The notes below the pieces were generated by a model, which was given only the letters and a program-made list of their open reading frames with translations, did no database searches and was not told the DNA's origin. This document shows, piece by piece, positions 35,022 through 43,829 of a stretch of DNA of 64,000 nt. Position 1 is the first letter of the stretch, and each line of letters starts with the position of its first letter. The DNA comes from Salinispirillum marinum. GTDB lineage: Bacteria > Pseudomonadota > Gammaproteobacteria > Pseudomonadales > Natronospirillaceae. The stretch is from assembly GCF_042651565.1 (NCBI RefSeq), contig NZ_JBHSDF010000005.1. The stretch is one strand, 5' to 3'. Both the position numbers and the translations under genes were made by a program.

Positions 35022-35984
35022 ATGCAAGAATTGATTGAAATGGACGCCCAAGTACCGATCACGATGGGCGGCCAACGCGTTGACCAGATAGCGGCCCAAC
35101 TGTTTCCCGAGTACTCGCGGTCTCGCCTGCAAAACTGGTTGAAATCCGGCCAAATGCTGGTGGACGACAAGCCCGCCAAGCCCAAAGACAAACTCGTCGG
35201 TGGTGAATGGTTGCGCGTTGAAGCCGAGTTGGAAGTATTCAGCGAATGGCGCGCCGAGCCAGTGGATTTTCCCATTCATTACGAAGATGAATCCATCATC
35301 GTGATCAATAAACCGGCTGGGCTTACCGTTCACCCTGGTGCAGGCACACCGAATGGCACCTTGTTGAATGGTTTGTTGCATTACGATCCTAGTCTTGCCA
35401 GCGTACCGCGCGCTGGAATTGTGCACCGGCTCGATAAAGACACCACGGGTTTGATGGTGGTGGCGCGTACCATTGAAGCCCAAACCGCACTGGTACGCGA
35501 CCTGCAAGATCGGGAAATATCACGCGAATATGAGGCAATCTGCAAAGGTGTGATGACCGGCGGCGGCACCGTGGATGAACCCATAGGTCGGCACGGCACG
35601 CAGCGCACAAAGATGGCGGTGCGGCCTATGGGCAAGCCTGCGACTACCCACTATCGCGTGTTGCAGAAGTTCGCCAACCACACCCATGTACGATTGAAGC
35701 TTGAGTCGGGCCGAACGCACCAGATTCGCGTGCACATGGATCATATTCACTACCCGTTGGTGGGGGACCCGGTGTATGGTGGCCAATTTTCCTTCCCTCG
35801 GGATATATCCGACCGGCTGAAAACTACCCTGCAATCGTTCAAACGTCAGGCTTTGCATGCCAAAGCGTTGGGCTTGTTTCATCCGGAAACCGGCGAGTGG
35901 ATGGAGTGGGAGATTGATCTGCCTGCTGACATGCATAGCTTGCTGACGGTCATGGCTACGGAGTCTCCTAATGACGATTATTGA
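35022..35984 (+). CDS. rluD: 23S rRNA pseudouridine(1911/1915/1917) synthase
   Basis: RluD modifies helix 69 of 23S rRNA. The 320-residue protein has an S4 RNA-binding domain (about 15-75; RLQNWLKSGQMLVDD) and a pseudouridine synthase domain with catalytic Asp in HRLDKDTTGLMVVA, plus KLESGRTHQIRVHM. It starts 68 bases from bamD on the other strand and overlaps pgeF by 14 bases, the E. coli order rluD-yfiH. Confidence 0.97.
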   Translation: MQELIEMDAQVPITMGGQRVDQIAAQLFPEYSRSRLQNWLKSGQMLVDDKPAKPKDKLVGGEWLRVEAELEVFSEWRAEPVDFPIHYEDESIIVINKPAGLTVHPGAGTPNGTLLNGLLHYDPSLASVPRAGIVHRLDKDTTGLMVVARTIEAQTALVRDLQDREISREYEAICKGVMTGGGTVDEPIGRHGTQRTKMAVRPMGKPATTHYRVLQKFANHTHVRLKLESGRTHQIRVHMDHIHYPLVGDPVYGGQFSFPRDISDRLKTTLQSFKRQALHAKALGLFHPETGEWMEWEIDLPADMHSLLTVMATESPNDDY

Positions 35985-36714
35985 AGGTATTTTACGACCC
36001 GATTGGCATGACTTGCCGGACGGTGTGAATGCAGTTACCACAACGCGGCTGGGTGGCAGCAGTGAAGCTCCCTACAGTAGCTTTAATCTGGCTCATCATG
36101 TCGGCGATGATCTGCCCGCTGTACAGCGCAATAGAGCCCGCTTGGCGGATATATTGGCATTGCCGGCTGTGCCGCAATGGCTCAGTCAGGTGCATGGTAT
36201 TCAGGTAATGCGGTTTTTGGAGCCGGAGGACGCCACCTTACAGGCCGATGCTGCTTATACGAACAAGCCGGGCGTGCCCTTAGCCATCATGACCGCCGAT
36301 TGTTTGCCCGTGTTGATCGCCTCAAAAGATGGGGAAGAATTGGGTGCGGCACACGCGGGCTGGCGTGGTTTGTGTGACGGTGTCATTGAAGCGTTGGCCG
36401 GGCATTTTCGGGCTCGACCGGATGAATTGACGGCATGGCTTGGGCCGGCGATTGGCCCGCAAGCCTTTGAGGTCGGTGCGGAAGTCCGTGCCGCATTTAT
36501 GGCGGCTGACCCCAAGGCAGAATTGTGCTTTGTAGAGCGCTCGAATGGTAAATACCTGGCCGACATCTATGCTTTGGCGAGACAGCGCCTGACCCGCCTC
36601 GGTATTCACTCGGTCAGCGGGGGCGAATATTGCACCGTGACGGATAAAGAGCGCTTCTTCTCTTACCGCCGCGACGGCAAGACGGGCCGGATGGCAACGC
36701 TGATTTGGCGTTGA
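35971..36714 (+). CDS. pgeF: Peptidoglycan editing factor PgeF (YfiH, multicopper-oxidase-like)
   Basis: PgeF is a laccase-domain protein shown in E. coli to remove wrongly built muropeptide precursors; related proteins are purine nucleoside enzymes. The 247-residue product has the metal-site His and Cys motifs: SQVHG, TADCLPVLIA and AAHAGWRGL, then LGPAIGP. It overlaps rluD by 14 bases. In E. coli clpB follows directly; here clpB is about 10 kb away. Confidence 0.95.
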   Translation: MTIIEGILRPDWHDLPDGVNAVTTTRLGGSSEAPYSSFNLAHHVGDDLPAVQRNRARLADILALPAVPQWLSQVHGIQVMRFLEPEDATLQADAAYTNKPGVPLAIMTADCLPVLIASKDGEELGAAHAGWRGLCDGVIEALAGHFRARPDELTAWLGPAIGPQAFEVGAEVRAAFMAADPKAELCFVERSNGKYLADIYALARQRLTRLGIHSVSGGEYCTVTDKERFFSYRRDGKTGRMATLIWR

Positions 36715-36828
36715 GCGCAGAATAACAGCCTCGCACAGAGGGCTACGCTCCTGCGCCGAACGGTACCCTTAGGAGGCTGACCGAACCCTCCGCTTTTAAG
36801 GGGACGCCTGATGCGTCCTCGGCGCATT

Positions 36829-37257
36829 CTAGTGCTTGCCAACGCGCCAACGGACGGCATATACGACTATGCTTACGGTAAGTACCACTTCCACCGCACC
36901 AAAGAACAGGTAATACAACCAGTCCTCTCCGATCACATTACCGACATTTACCAGTGTGTACAGCGCGCCTAGGCCAATCTGGCTGCGGCGATTAGCGGTG
37001 TAGGACAGCACCAAGCTCAACACAATCATAAGCGATGGTAGAGTCATCAATACGGCGGCCAGCATGAGGCTGGTTTGCGAGGCCACTATGGGGCCCATGT
37101 ACCCGTCGATCATCTCGTTCAGATGGCCGGGTACATAGAGCGACAATACATCGGCGTACAAATACAGCATCAGCAAAGTTGTCCACAGTGTAGCAAGCAC
37201 GATCCTTGGGTTCACCGGACGATCTTGGTCGGAACGTGATGTGTTTGGACTGTTCAT
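36829..37257 (-). CDS. DUF6326-type four-helix membrane protein
   Basis: The 142-residue protein has four predicted transmembrane helices and the family features ATLWTTLLMLYLYADVLSLY near the start and NVGNVIGEDWLYYLFFGAVE near the end. I recognise it as DUF6326; no function is established. GAGG lies ten bases before the ATG. It follows the START-domain gene by 26 bases on the same strand. Confidence 0.82.
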   Translation of the reverse strand: MNSPNTSRSDQDRPVNPRIVLATLWTTLLMLYLYADVLSLYVPGHLNEMIDGYMGPIVASQTSLMLAAVLMTLPSLMIVLSLVLSYTANRRSQIGLGALYTLVNVGNVIGEDWLYYLFFGAVEVVLTVSIVVYAVRWRVGKH

Positions 37258-37283
37258 AGTATTTTTTCCTCGTTTCTTTGTGC

Positions 37284-37901
37284 TTATTGTTCGAGTAGAC
37301 GACGCATGTTGACCAATGTATCGATCGGCATATCAACGATCGCGGAATTCACAACAGCAGCAGGAAAACCGCCCGGATCGAAACTGTTCTGATAGATGAC
37401 AGTAACCTGCTCATTTCCATTGGGTATAAAACGCCATTGACCTTGATATCGCACCGCACGGGTACAGCAACCGTCGTATTGGCTGGAGTCTGGGATATCG
37501 GAGAAGACGATGACAACCTCTCCAGTGTCCGGATAGGTTGTCACGTGGTTGGTGAACAAATAGTCCCGATTCTTCAAGGGCCAGGGTGTTTTTAACTGCT
37601 GATACAGCGTGAATTCGTTGGCGGATGGTTGGTCAACCAGGAAGGACAGCGCGCAGGTAGGAACCCATTGGCTGCATGCTTCCGCGTCCATATACAATGA
37701 CAGCAGTTCCTCCGTGGTGGTAGAAAGCGTGGTATATCCATAAAACTCCTTGATGGGCGACAGCTCGGTTTGGCGTAGATACACCGTGATATCGTCTTTT
37801 TCTTTTTCCAGTTCCCAACTGCTGTCACTGGGTGGTACCGCAAAAACAGGTTGGCTGAGGATAAGGGCTAGGCTGATGAGGCTGACTATCGTTTTTTGCA
37901 T
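37284..37901 (-). CDS. Exported START-domain (SRPBCC) protein
   Basis: The 205-residue protein has a signal peptide (about 1-21, IVSLISLALILSQPVFA) and a START-like lipid-binding fold: VYLRQTELSPIKEFYGYTTL, then TPWPLKNRDYLFTNHV and a long C-terminal helix. Two adjacent cysteines occur in QYDGCCTRAV. ATG at 37901 begins the signal peptide; a longer frame to 37943 is less likely. The ligand is unknown. Probably co-transcribed with the DUF6326 gene that follows. Confidence 0.85.
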   Translation of the reverse strand: MQKTIVSLISLALILSQPVFAVPPSDSSWELEKEKDDITVYLRQTELSPIKEFYGYTTLSTTTEELLSLYMDAEACSQWVPTCALSFLVDQPSANEFTLYQQLKTPWPLKNRDYLFTNHVTTYPDTGEVVIVFSDIPDSSQYDGCCTRAVRYQGQWRFIPNGNEQVTVIYQNSFDPGGFPAAVVNSAIVDMPIDTLVNMRRLLEQ

Positions 37902-38054
37902 AATGGATACCTTATGAAAATACTTAACATGTGTAGACAGCATCGTATAAGGATCGGCGTATCGGGCTTAGATACCAAAGTACTGTTTTGCAGGGGTGTT
38001 TTCGATTGAGGCAAAACAAATATGCACAGTCTGAACGTCAGCGTTGTCACCTTA

Positions 38055-38072
38055 CTGTCGTGAATGTGTCAT
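38055..38072 (+). promoter_or_regulatory. Pho-box-like site upstream of the choice-of-anchor I gene
   Basis: CTGTCGT-GAAT-GTGTCAT matches the E. coli PhoB box (two CTGTCAT heptamers four bases apart) at 12 of 14 heptamer positions, 64 bases before the ATG at 38136. A clear -10 hexamer at the usual distance is not obvious, so this is tentative. Confidence 0.4.
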
Positions 38073-38135
38073 AGCACGTTCATCAAAGGTGCCTAGGGTA
38101 CTGGGTGGTTTTCAATCACTCCCTATAGGTGCTAC

Positions 38136-40007
38136 ATGAATAAGAATCGTATGAATTGGTCACGCAATGTCTTGGCGGTTGGTGTTGCCTCGGCGGTATT
38201 GTCGGGTTGTGCGGCATTAACGCCATCATCGTCCGATGATGCCTTGTCGCTATCGTTCGTTGGGCGCTACAGTACCGGCGTTTTTGGTGAAAGTGCGGCT
38301 GAAATTACCGCCTATGATGCCGCAACCCAACGTGCCTTTGTGGTCAATGCCCAAGCGGGCAATCTCACGGTTCTTGATCTGTCTAACCCGGCAAACCCGA
38401 CCTTGATTGATACGTTAACGGTCAGTCAAGTTGCACCCAATGCCGTGGTAAACAGCGTTGCGGCGCAAGATGGCTGGGTTGCCGTCGCGGTAGAGTCGTC
38501 ACCGAAAACGGCCGCAGGATATATGGCTTTATTTGATGCCGCCACCTTGACCTTGCAGGGATATGTGCGGGTAGGCGCGCAGCCTGACATGGTAACCTTT
38601 ACGCCGGATGGTCAATACGTGTTGACCGCAAATGAAGGTGAGCCGAGCGATGATTATCAGGTAGACCCTGAAGGCTCGATCAGCATTGTGGACATCAGCA
38701 ACCCGCAAAATATGACTGTGCGTACTGCAGGTTTTGTGGCTTTTAATGCGCGTCGCGATGAATTGCGTGCCGCGGGTGTGCGTATTTTCGGGCCACGTGC
38801 CACCGTCGCGCAGGACTTGGAACCGGAATACATCACGGTCAGCACCGACAGCCGCACGGCATGGGTCGCGCTGCAAGAAAATAACGCGCTGGCGAAAGTG
38901 GATATTGCGCGTGGCGTGGTCACGGATGTGTTGCCACTAGGCTTTAAAGATCATGGTCAAGCGGGTAACGGCTTGGACGTCAGTGATGACGACAATGGCA
39001 TCAACATACAAGTATGGCCCGGTGTGATGGGCACTTACCACCCCGATGCCATCACCAGCTACCAACATAATGGTCGCCAGTATGTTGTGACGGCAAACGA
39101 AGGTGATGCTCGAGCGTGGGGCGAAGACAACGACGCCTATTGGGGGCCGGAAGAGGCAAGCGATTCGGCTTATGGCGGCAATTTAAGCCAGGGATTTGTG
39201 GAAGAAATCCGAGTGAAGCATTTGGTGCACAACAGTGGTTTTGCCCGTCGTTTAGGCGATGACATGCCGCCACACTTGATGTCGTTAGCCAATGGTGCCT
39301 TGTTGAACCCAGAAGTATTTGGTTATTGTGGTGCAACCGCAGGCGATGCTGGTGGATGTCGTGAAGATGATCAGTTAGGCCGCTTAAACGTGACCTGGAC
39401 GCAAGGCTATCGTACCGATGAACGTGGCTTTCCTGTTCTGTTCAACGCCGACGGCGAGCAAGATCCGTTTGGCGATCGTTTGATGTATGACCAACTGTTT
39501 GCCTACGGTACGCGTTCCGTGGCCATCTGGTCAGCCGACGGTGAATTGGTGTGGGATTCTGGTGACATGATCGAGCAGTATCTGGCCAGTGACGAATGTC
39601 GTTTGGGCGAAGCGCGCAATCAACCCTGTGCGGAATTCTTCAACAGCAACCACGACGAAGGGGATGCTTTTGAAAGTCGTTCAGACAACAAAGGCCCGGA
39701 GCCAGAAGCTGTGGCTGTGGCGGAACTGAACGACCGCATGTATGCCTTCTTGGGTCTTGAGCGTATGGGCGGTGTTATGGTGTTTGATATAACGAACCCG
39801 CAAGCCCCAGCGATTGTCGATTATCTCAATACCCGTAACCTGTGGGCGGAAGATCCGGAAGCGAATTTGGCTACCGTAGGCGACTTGGGTATTGAAGACA
39901 TCAAAGTGATTCCAGTCAATCAGTCACCAACCGGGGAAACGCTGCTACTCACCGGACATGAAGTCAGCGGTACGGTGTCGGTGTATCGCGTTAACCTGAC
40001 GCAATAA
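38136..40007 (+). CDS. Choice-of-anchor I family lipoprotein (beta-propeller, alkaline-phosphatase-like annotation)
   Basis: The 623-residue protein has a lipoprotein-type signal (AVGVASAVLSGC, Cys about residue 25) and repeating blades such as TVLDLSNPANPTLIDTL, MVTFTPDGQYVLTANEGEPS and MVFDITNPQAPAIVDYL. The TANEGEPSDDY and TANEGDAR motifs are typical of choice-of-anchor I proteins, some of which are annotated as atypical alkaline phosphatases. Ca-binding-type Asp/Glu clusters are abundant (NHDEGDAFESRSDNKGPEPE). It is monocistronic, with a possible Pho box upstream, and ends eight bases from the convergent CoA-transferase gene. The enzymatic role is an inference only. Confidence 0.85.
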   Translation: MNKNRMNWSRNVLAVGVASAVLSGCAALTPSSSDDALSLSFVGRYSTGVFGESAAEITAYDAATQRAFVVNAQAGNLTVLDLSNPANPTLIDTLTVSQVAPNAVVNSVAAQDGWVAVAVESSPKTAAGYMALFDAATLTLQGYVRVGAQPDMVTFTPDGQYVLTANEGEPSDDYQVDPEGSISIVDISNPQNMTVRTAGFVAFNARRDELRAAGVRIFGPRATVAQDLEPEYITVSTDSRTAWVALQENNALAKVDIARGVVTDVLPLGFKDHGQAGNGLDVSDDDNGINIQVWPGVMGTYHPDAITSYQHNGRQYVVTANEGDARAWGEDNDAYWGPEEASDSAYGGNLSQGFVEEIRVKHLVHNSGFARRLGDDMPPHLMSLANGALLNPEVFGYCGATAGDAGGCREDDQLGRLNVTWTQGYRTDERGFPVLFNADGEQDPFGDRLMYDQLFAYGTRSVAIWSADGELVWDSGDMIEQYLASDECRLGEARNQPCAEFFNSNHDEGDAFESRSDNKGPEPEAVAVAELNDRMYAFLGLERMGGVMVFDITNPQAPAIVDYLNTRNLWAEDPEANLATVGDLGIEDIKVIPVNQSPTGETLLLTGHEVSGTVSVYRVNLTQ

Positions 40008-40015
40008 GATTTATG

Positions 40016-41227
40016 TCAAATCACGCCATCGTCCCGTAATCGGACGATGGCGTTGTCGTCTAGCGCCAATACCTCACGCAGCACGTCCTCCGTGTGTTGC
40101 CCCAACACTGGCGGTGCGCTGTCGGCGTTCATCGCTACGCCGTCGAAGCGAATCGGGTTGCTGACCAGTTTTACCTCACCAGCGGAAGCATGTTGGCGGT
40201 TAATCGCCATGTCACGATATTGTACGTGAGGGTCGGCGAACACCCGGTCCAACGTATTGATCGGGCCACATGGCACACCTTCGACTTCGAGCTTGACCAG
40301 CCATTCGTCCGTGCTGAATTGGGTAAGTAGAGGCTCCAGTAGTGGAATTAGAATGTGACGATTGGCTACCCGCAAGGCGTTGGTGGAGAAGCGTTCATCC
40401 GTGGCAAGTTCCGGCGCTCCTGCTGCGGTGCAGAAGCGCTGGTATTGGGTGTCGTTGCCCACGGCGAGGATAAGGTGGCCGTCTCGGGTGGCGAAGGCTT
40501 GGTAGGGTACAATGTTCGGATGTGCATTGCCCAAGCGTTGAGGAACCTGTCCTGAGGTGAGGTAGTTCAATGCTTGATTGGCGAGTACGCCAACCTGCAC
40601 ATCCAGCAACCCTAGGTCAATGTGGGTGCCAGTCCCGGTGGTTTGCCGTTGCCAGAGTGCAGCAGTAATGGCATTACTGGCGTACATGCCGGTAAAAATA
40701 TCTGTCAGCGCGACACCGACTTTAACGGGGCCGCCGCCGGGCATGTCGTCCGGTTGGCCGGTAAGGCTCATTAGGCCGCCCATGCCTTGAATCATGAAGT
40801 CGTAACCGGCACGCTGGGCATAGGGGCCGTCCTGGCCGAAGCCGGTAATCGAACAATACACCAGCCGTGGGTTGACGCTTTTCAAGCTGTCGTAGTCGAG
40901 GCCATATTTTTTCAAGCCACCGACTTTAAAATTCTCGATCAACACATCGCTTTTCAGCACCAGTTCACGAATCAGGCGTTGTCCGGCAGGCTGCGCCATA
41001 TCGATGGTGACGGACTGTTTACCGCGGTTGGCCGACAAAAAATACGCGGCTTCACCGGAATCTCCCACCCAAGGTGGACCCCAGCGGCGAGTGTCGTCGC
41101 CCTTACCGGGCTGCTCTACCTTGATCACCTCGGCACCCATATCGGCGAGCAACTGACTGGCCCAAGGCCCAGCCAATATACGCGATAGATCCAGCACTCT
41201 AATTCCAGCGAGCGGTTTTGTCGTCAT
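40016..41227 (-). CDS. Class III (CaiB/BaiF family) CoA-transferase
   Basis: The 403-residue protein has the family N-terminus GIRVLDLSRILAGPWASQLLADMGAEVIKVE-type fold start and the catalytic Asp in RAGYDFMIQGMGGLM. Together with the neighbouring glutaryl-CoA dehydrogenase gene (same strand, 391 bases upstream) it most likely makes glutaryl-CoA by transfer from succinyl-CoA, as in SUGCT-type enzymes of lysine and glutarate catabolism. The gap between the two genes is filled by two structured repeats, so co-transcription would have to read through them. Confidence 0.88.
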   Translation of the reverse strand: MTTKPLAGIRVLDLSRILAGPWASQLLADMGAEVIKVEQPGKGDDTRRWGPPWVGDSGEAAYFLSANRGKQSVTIDMAQPAGQRLIRELVLKSDVLIENFKVGGLKKYGLDYDSLKSVNPRLVYCSITGFGQDGPYAQRAGYDFMIQGMGGLMSLTGQPDDMPGGGPVKVGVALTDIFTGMYASNAITAALWQRQTTGTGTHIDLGLLDVQVGVLANQALNYLTSGQVPQRLGNAHPNIVPYQAFATRDGHLILAVGNDTQYQRFCTAAGAPELATDERFSTNALRVANRHILIPLLEPLLTQFSTDEWLVKLEVEGVPCGPINTLDRVFADPHVQYRDMAINRQHASAGEVKLVSNPIRFDGVAMNADSAPPVLGQHTEDVLREVLALDDNAIVRLRDDGVI

Positions 41228-41258
41228 TTCGAGAATCTCCAGTCATTCATTCTTTAAG

Positions 41259-41377
41259 GGCAGGAGTCACCTATGTATGTAGGTTCCAGACACGCCGTGA
41301 ATACGTCCGTGTAGGCTCGACAAGCGCATCCATGCGCTTGCACGGTCTGTCACCCACATACATAGGTGACTCTTGCC
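41259..41377 (+). repeat. Structured intergenic repeat, copy 1
   Basis: A 26-base left arm (41259-41284) pairs with a right arm (41352-41377) at 24 of 26 positions. Between them lies the shared core, containing ACACGCCGTGAATACGTCC, GGCTCGAC and the small hairpin AAGCGCATCCATGCGCTT. The core is the reverse complement of the one in copy 2. It lies in the 391-base gap between the CoA-transferase gene and gcdH. Confidence 0.8.
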
Positions 41378-41478
41378 CGGTAGCCCGCCGTTGTGGACGA
41401 AATTGGTCGAAAATGACATTAAGACCAATGGCATCGCGTTAGAGTGTTTCTCTAGCTGTAGTGTGGGCTACCGGTCAG

Positions 41479-41590
41479 CCTCAAGGGTAGGGAGAGGTAG
41501 AGAGGACCGTTCAAGCGCATGGATGCGCTTGTCGAGCCCCCATGGATGGGTTCACGGCGTGTCCGGTTCTACCTCTCCCTACCCTTGAGG
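41479..41590 (-). repeat. Structured intergenic repeat, copy 2 (opposite orientation)
   Basis: A perfect 23-base inverted repeat (41479-41501 with 41568-41590) flanks a core homologous to copy 1 in reverse orientation: AAGCGCATGGATGCGCTT, GTCGAGC and TTCACGGCGTGTCC. The arms have no similarity to those of copies 1 or 3, although each pair is self-complementary. It ends 28 bases from the gcdH stop. Confidence 0.8.
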
Positions 41591-41618
41591 TAGATCTTGA
41601 GAAACTACCTTCAGCGGC

Positions 41619-42797
41619 TCAGAAGAACGCTTGAATGCCTGTCTGCGCCCGCCCGAGGATCAGCGCGTGAACGTCGTGCGTGCCCTCGTAAGTGTTGACC
41701 GTTTCGAGGTTCACCATGTGGCGCATCACGCCGAATTCTTCGGAAATGCCATTGCCACCGTGCATATCCCGCGCCACGCGTGCCACGTCTAACGCCTTGC
41801 CGCAGTTGTTGCGCTTGATCAGCGAAATCATCTCGGGTGCCCAGTTACCACTATCCATCAGCCGACCGACTTGCAATGCGGCTTGCAAGCCCAGCGTGAT
41901 CTCGGTTTGCATGTTGGCCAGCTTCAACTGCACCAACTGTGTGGCCGCCAACGGACGACCAAACTGCTTCCGGTCTAACGTGTACTGCCGCGCCGCATGC
42001 CAACAGGCTTCTGCTGCGCCCATGACGCCCCAAGCGATGCCAAACCGGGCTTTGTTTAAACAGCCGAACGGTCCGCCCAAGCCTTGTGCATTTGGCAGTA
42101 GGTTTTCATCGGGTACAAAGGCGTTATCCAACACGATTTCTCCGGTGATCGATGCTCGCAGGGACAGCTTGCCGTGAATCTTGGGCGTGCTGAACCCTTC
42201 GGTGCCGCGCTCGACGATAAAGCCTTTGATCTTGTTCTCGTGGGCATCCGACTTTGCCCAAACAACCGCAATGTCTGCAATCGGGCTGTTGGTGATCCAC
42301 ATTTTCGCGCCGGTCAGCAAGTAGCCGCCGTCGACTTTCTTGGCGCGGGTCTCCATGGAGCCGGGGTCTGAACCATGGTTGGGTTCAGTCAAGCCGAAGC
42401 AGCCGACCATTTCGCCCGTGGCGAGTTTGGGCAGGTATTTCATTTTTTGTGCTTCGCTGCCATAGGCTTCGATGGGATACATCACCAAGGAAGACTGTAC
42501 GCTCATGGCGGAGCGATAGCCGGAATCAACACGTTCTACCTCACGCGCGACCAAACCATAGGCGACATGGCCAACGCCTGCGCCACCATATTGTTCGGCG
42601 ACGGTGGCTCCGAGCAAGCCGAGTTCGCCCATTTCGGTCATAATTTCGCGGTCGAAGCGTTCTTCGCGGGCGGCGCTCATGACACGCGGTTGCAGTTTGT
42701 CCTGACAGTAGGCGCGCGCGGCATCACGGATGAGGCGTTCGTCTTCGGTCAGTTGTTGGTCCAGTAGCAGTGCGTCGTCCCATTGAAATCCGGCCAT
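41619..42797 (-). CDS. gcdH: Glutaryl-CoA dehydrogenase
   Basis: GcdH oxidises and decarboxylates glutaryl-CoA to crotonyl-CoA in lysine, tryptophan and glutarate breakdown, using FAD. The 392-residue protein has acyl-CoA dehydrogenase motifs CFGLTEPNHGSDPGSM and KMWITNSPIADI and the catalytic base Glu in NTYEGTHDVHALILGRA, which is characteristic of the glutaryl branch. Two consecutive ATGs exist; the second (42797) is seven bases from GAGG and is chosen. It is divergent from a GntR/FadR-type gene that probably controls it. Confidence 0.94.
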   Translation of the reverse strand: MAGFQWDDALLLDQQLTEDERLIRDAARAYCQDKLQPRVMSAAREERFDREIMTEMGELGLLGATVAEQYGGAGVGHVAYGLVAREVERVDSGYRSAMSVQSSLVMYPIEAYGSEAQKMKYLPKLATGEMVGCFGLTEPNHGSDPGSMETRAKKVDGGYLLTGAKMWITNSPIADIAVVWAKSDAHENKIKGFIVERGTEGFSTPKIHGKLSLRASITGEIVLDNAFVPDENLLPNAQGLGGPFGCLNKARFGIAWGVMGAAEACWHAARQYTLDRKQFGRPLAATQLVQLKLANMQTEITLGLQAALQVGRLMDSGNWAPEMISLIKRNNCGKALDVARVARDMHGGNGISEEFGVMRHMVNLETVNTYEGTHDVHALILGRAQTGIQAFF

Positions 42798-42829
42798 CAT
42801 CTTTCCTCAATTGAGTAAACGGTTGGGGT

Positions 42830-42960
42830 GGTTGCTGGGCAGGTTGGGAGGTGTCTGGAGGTCTTAACAAAGGGGCGTCGGCCGCAGGGAAGCGGCCGAT
42901 GAGCTTACAGGGATGTATTTACAGCGTCCCCGTGTTGAGACCTCCAGACAGTGAGCAACC
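42830..42960 (-). repeat. Structured intergenic repeat, copy 3
   Basis: Arms TGTCTGGAGGTCTTAACA (42852-42869) and its near complement at 42933-42950 pair at 17 of 18 bases, with an outer GGTTGCT/AGCAACC pair at 42830-42836 and 42954-42960. The core (CGGCCGCAGGGAAGCGGCCG, then ATGAGC and TTACAGGGATGTATTTACAG) aligns with copy 2 in layout and partly in sequence. It occupies most of the divergent gap between gcdH and the GntR gene. Confidence 0.75.
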
Positions 42961-42996
42961 TAAGCACGGCAATCAAAGTGGTGGAGTAATTCGTAC

Positions 42997-43014
42997 TATT
43001 TATTATAATAAATA
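42997..43014. promoter_or_regulatory. 18-bp AT-only perfect palindrome, candidate GntR operator/promoter
   Basis: TATTTATTATAATAAATA is a perfect palindrome 28 bases before the GntR start. It includes a TATAAT hexamer on both strands, so it could be a -10 element overlapped by an operator. The position between gntR and gcdH fits autoregulation and joint control. Confidence 0.5.
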
Positions 43015-43041
43015 CCATAAATCAAGCGAGAAGATAAAATA

Positions 43042-43809
43042 ATGAAGAAATCCTGGTCAGGGCTAGACACCACACGACGGGTAAAAAGAGCTGATCAAAT
43101 TGTCGAATCGGTGAAGCGTTGGGTAGTGTTGCAAGACATGCAACCCGGTGATCGTTTGCCCAACGAAGCCACGCTAATGGACGAATTCGACTGCGCGCGC
43201 GGTACGGTGCGCGAAGCATTGAAGTCGCTGGAAGTGCAGGGGTTGATCACGATTAAAACGGGGCCAAACGGTGGGGCGGTGTTGGCGCAGGTGCCTTACC
43301 CCTTGGCGTCCCAGTTGTTGCGGAATTATCTCCACTTTCAACATCCAACCGGGCCGGATATTTACCAGTTGCGCCTGTTGGTGGAGCCGCAGATAGCAGA
43401 GATGGCTGTTGAGCATCTTACCGATGCCGATCTGCAAGAGCTCAATCGGCTTACCGAGTTGTGCGCTACGCCTCCCGCCAGCCTTGACGCGCGCTTAGAG
43501 CAGCGCATTGCGGAGCTGGAGTTTCACAATGTCTTGGCGGATCGTTGTGGAAATCCGTTGTTTGCCTTTTTAGGGCGCTTCCTGAATGACCTGATTAAAG
43601 ACTTGGTGATCTATAAGAAAGTTCAGTTGCCGGAGCAACGCGAGTTTTCGGAAGCAAACCTGCATTTCCACAGAGCATTGAATACGGCATTTCAACAGCG
43701 TGATAAGACGTTGGTTAAAACGCTGATGACCGAGCATATGTTGAGTGCACAAGCGTTCAATGTAGAGTTAGAAGGTCAATTAGCCGGGGGCCTGTTGAGT
43801 GGTTCTTGA
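43042..43809 (+). CDS. GntR/FadR-family transcriptional regulator (FCD domain)
   Basis: The 255-residue protein has an N-terminal winged helix (PGDRLPNEATLMDEFDCARG, TVREALKSLEVQGLI) and a helical FCD ligand domain with likely metal/ligand residues in ELEFHNVLADRCGNPLF and ANLHFHRAL. FCD regulators sense small organic acids or acyl derivatives. Being divergent from gcdH and the CoA-transferase, it probably responds to glutarate, glutaryl-CoA or a related metabolite. Its stop is 20 bases from the convergent modC end. Confidence 0.9.
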   Translation: MKKSWSGLDTTRRVKRADQIVESVKRWVVLQDMQPGDRLPNEATLMDEFDCARGTVREALKSLEVQGLITIKTGPNGGAVLAQVPYPLASQLLRNYLHFQHPTGPDIYQLRLLVEPQIAEMAVEHLTDADLQELNRLTELCATPPASLDARLEQRIAELEFHNVLADRCGNPLFAFLGRFLNDLIKDLVIYKKVQLPEQREFSEANLHFHRALNTAFQQRDKTLVKTLMTEHMLSAQAFNVELEGQLAGGLLSGS

Positions 43810-43829
43810 CAGGTGGCCTATACATTCGT

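Noticed and set aside
36781..36828. Hairpin GGACGC/GCGTCC after the DUF6326 gene
   Set aside because: Six-base stem with only a weak CTTAAAA tail on the minus strand; not strong enough to call a terminator.
41228..41618. Possible CRISPR or insertion element
   Set aside because: The repeats are inverted and few, with no equal direct repeats and spacers, no cas genes and no transposase frame; they fit a structured intergenic repeat family instead.
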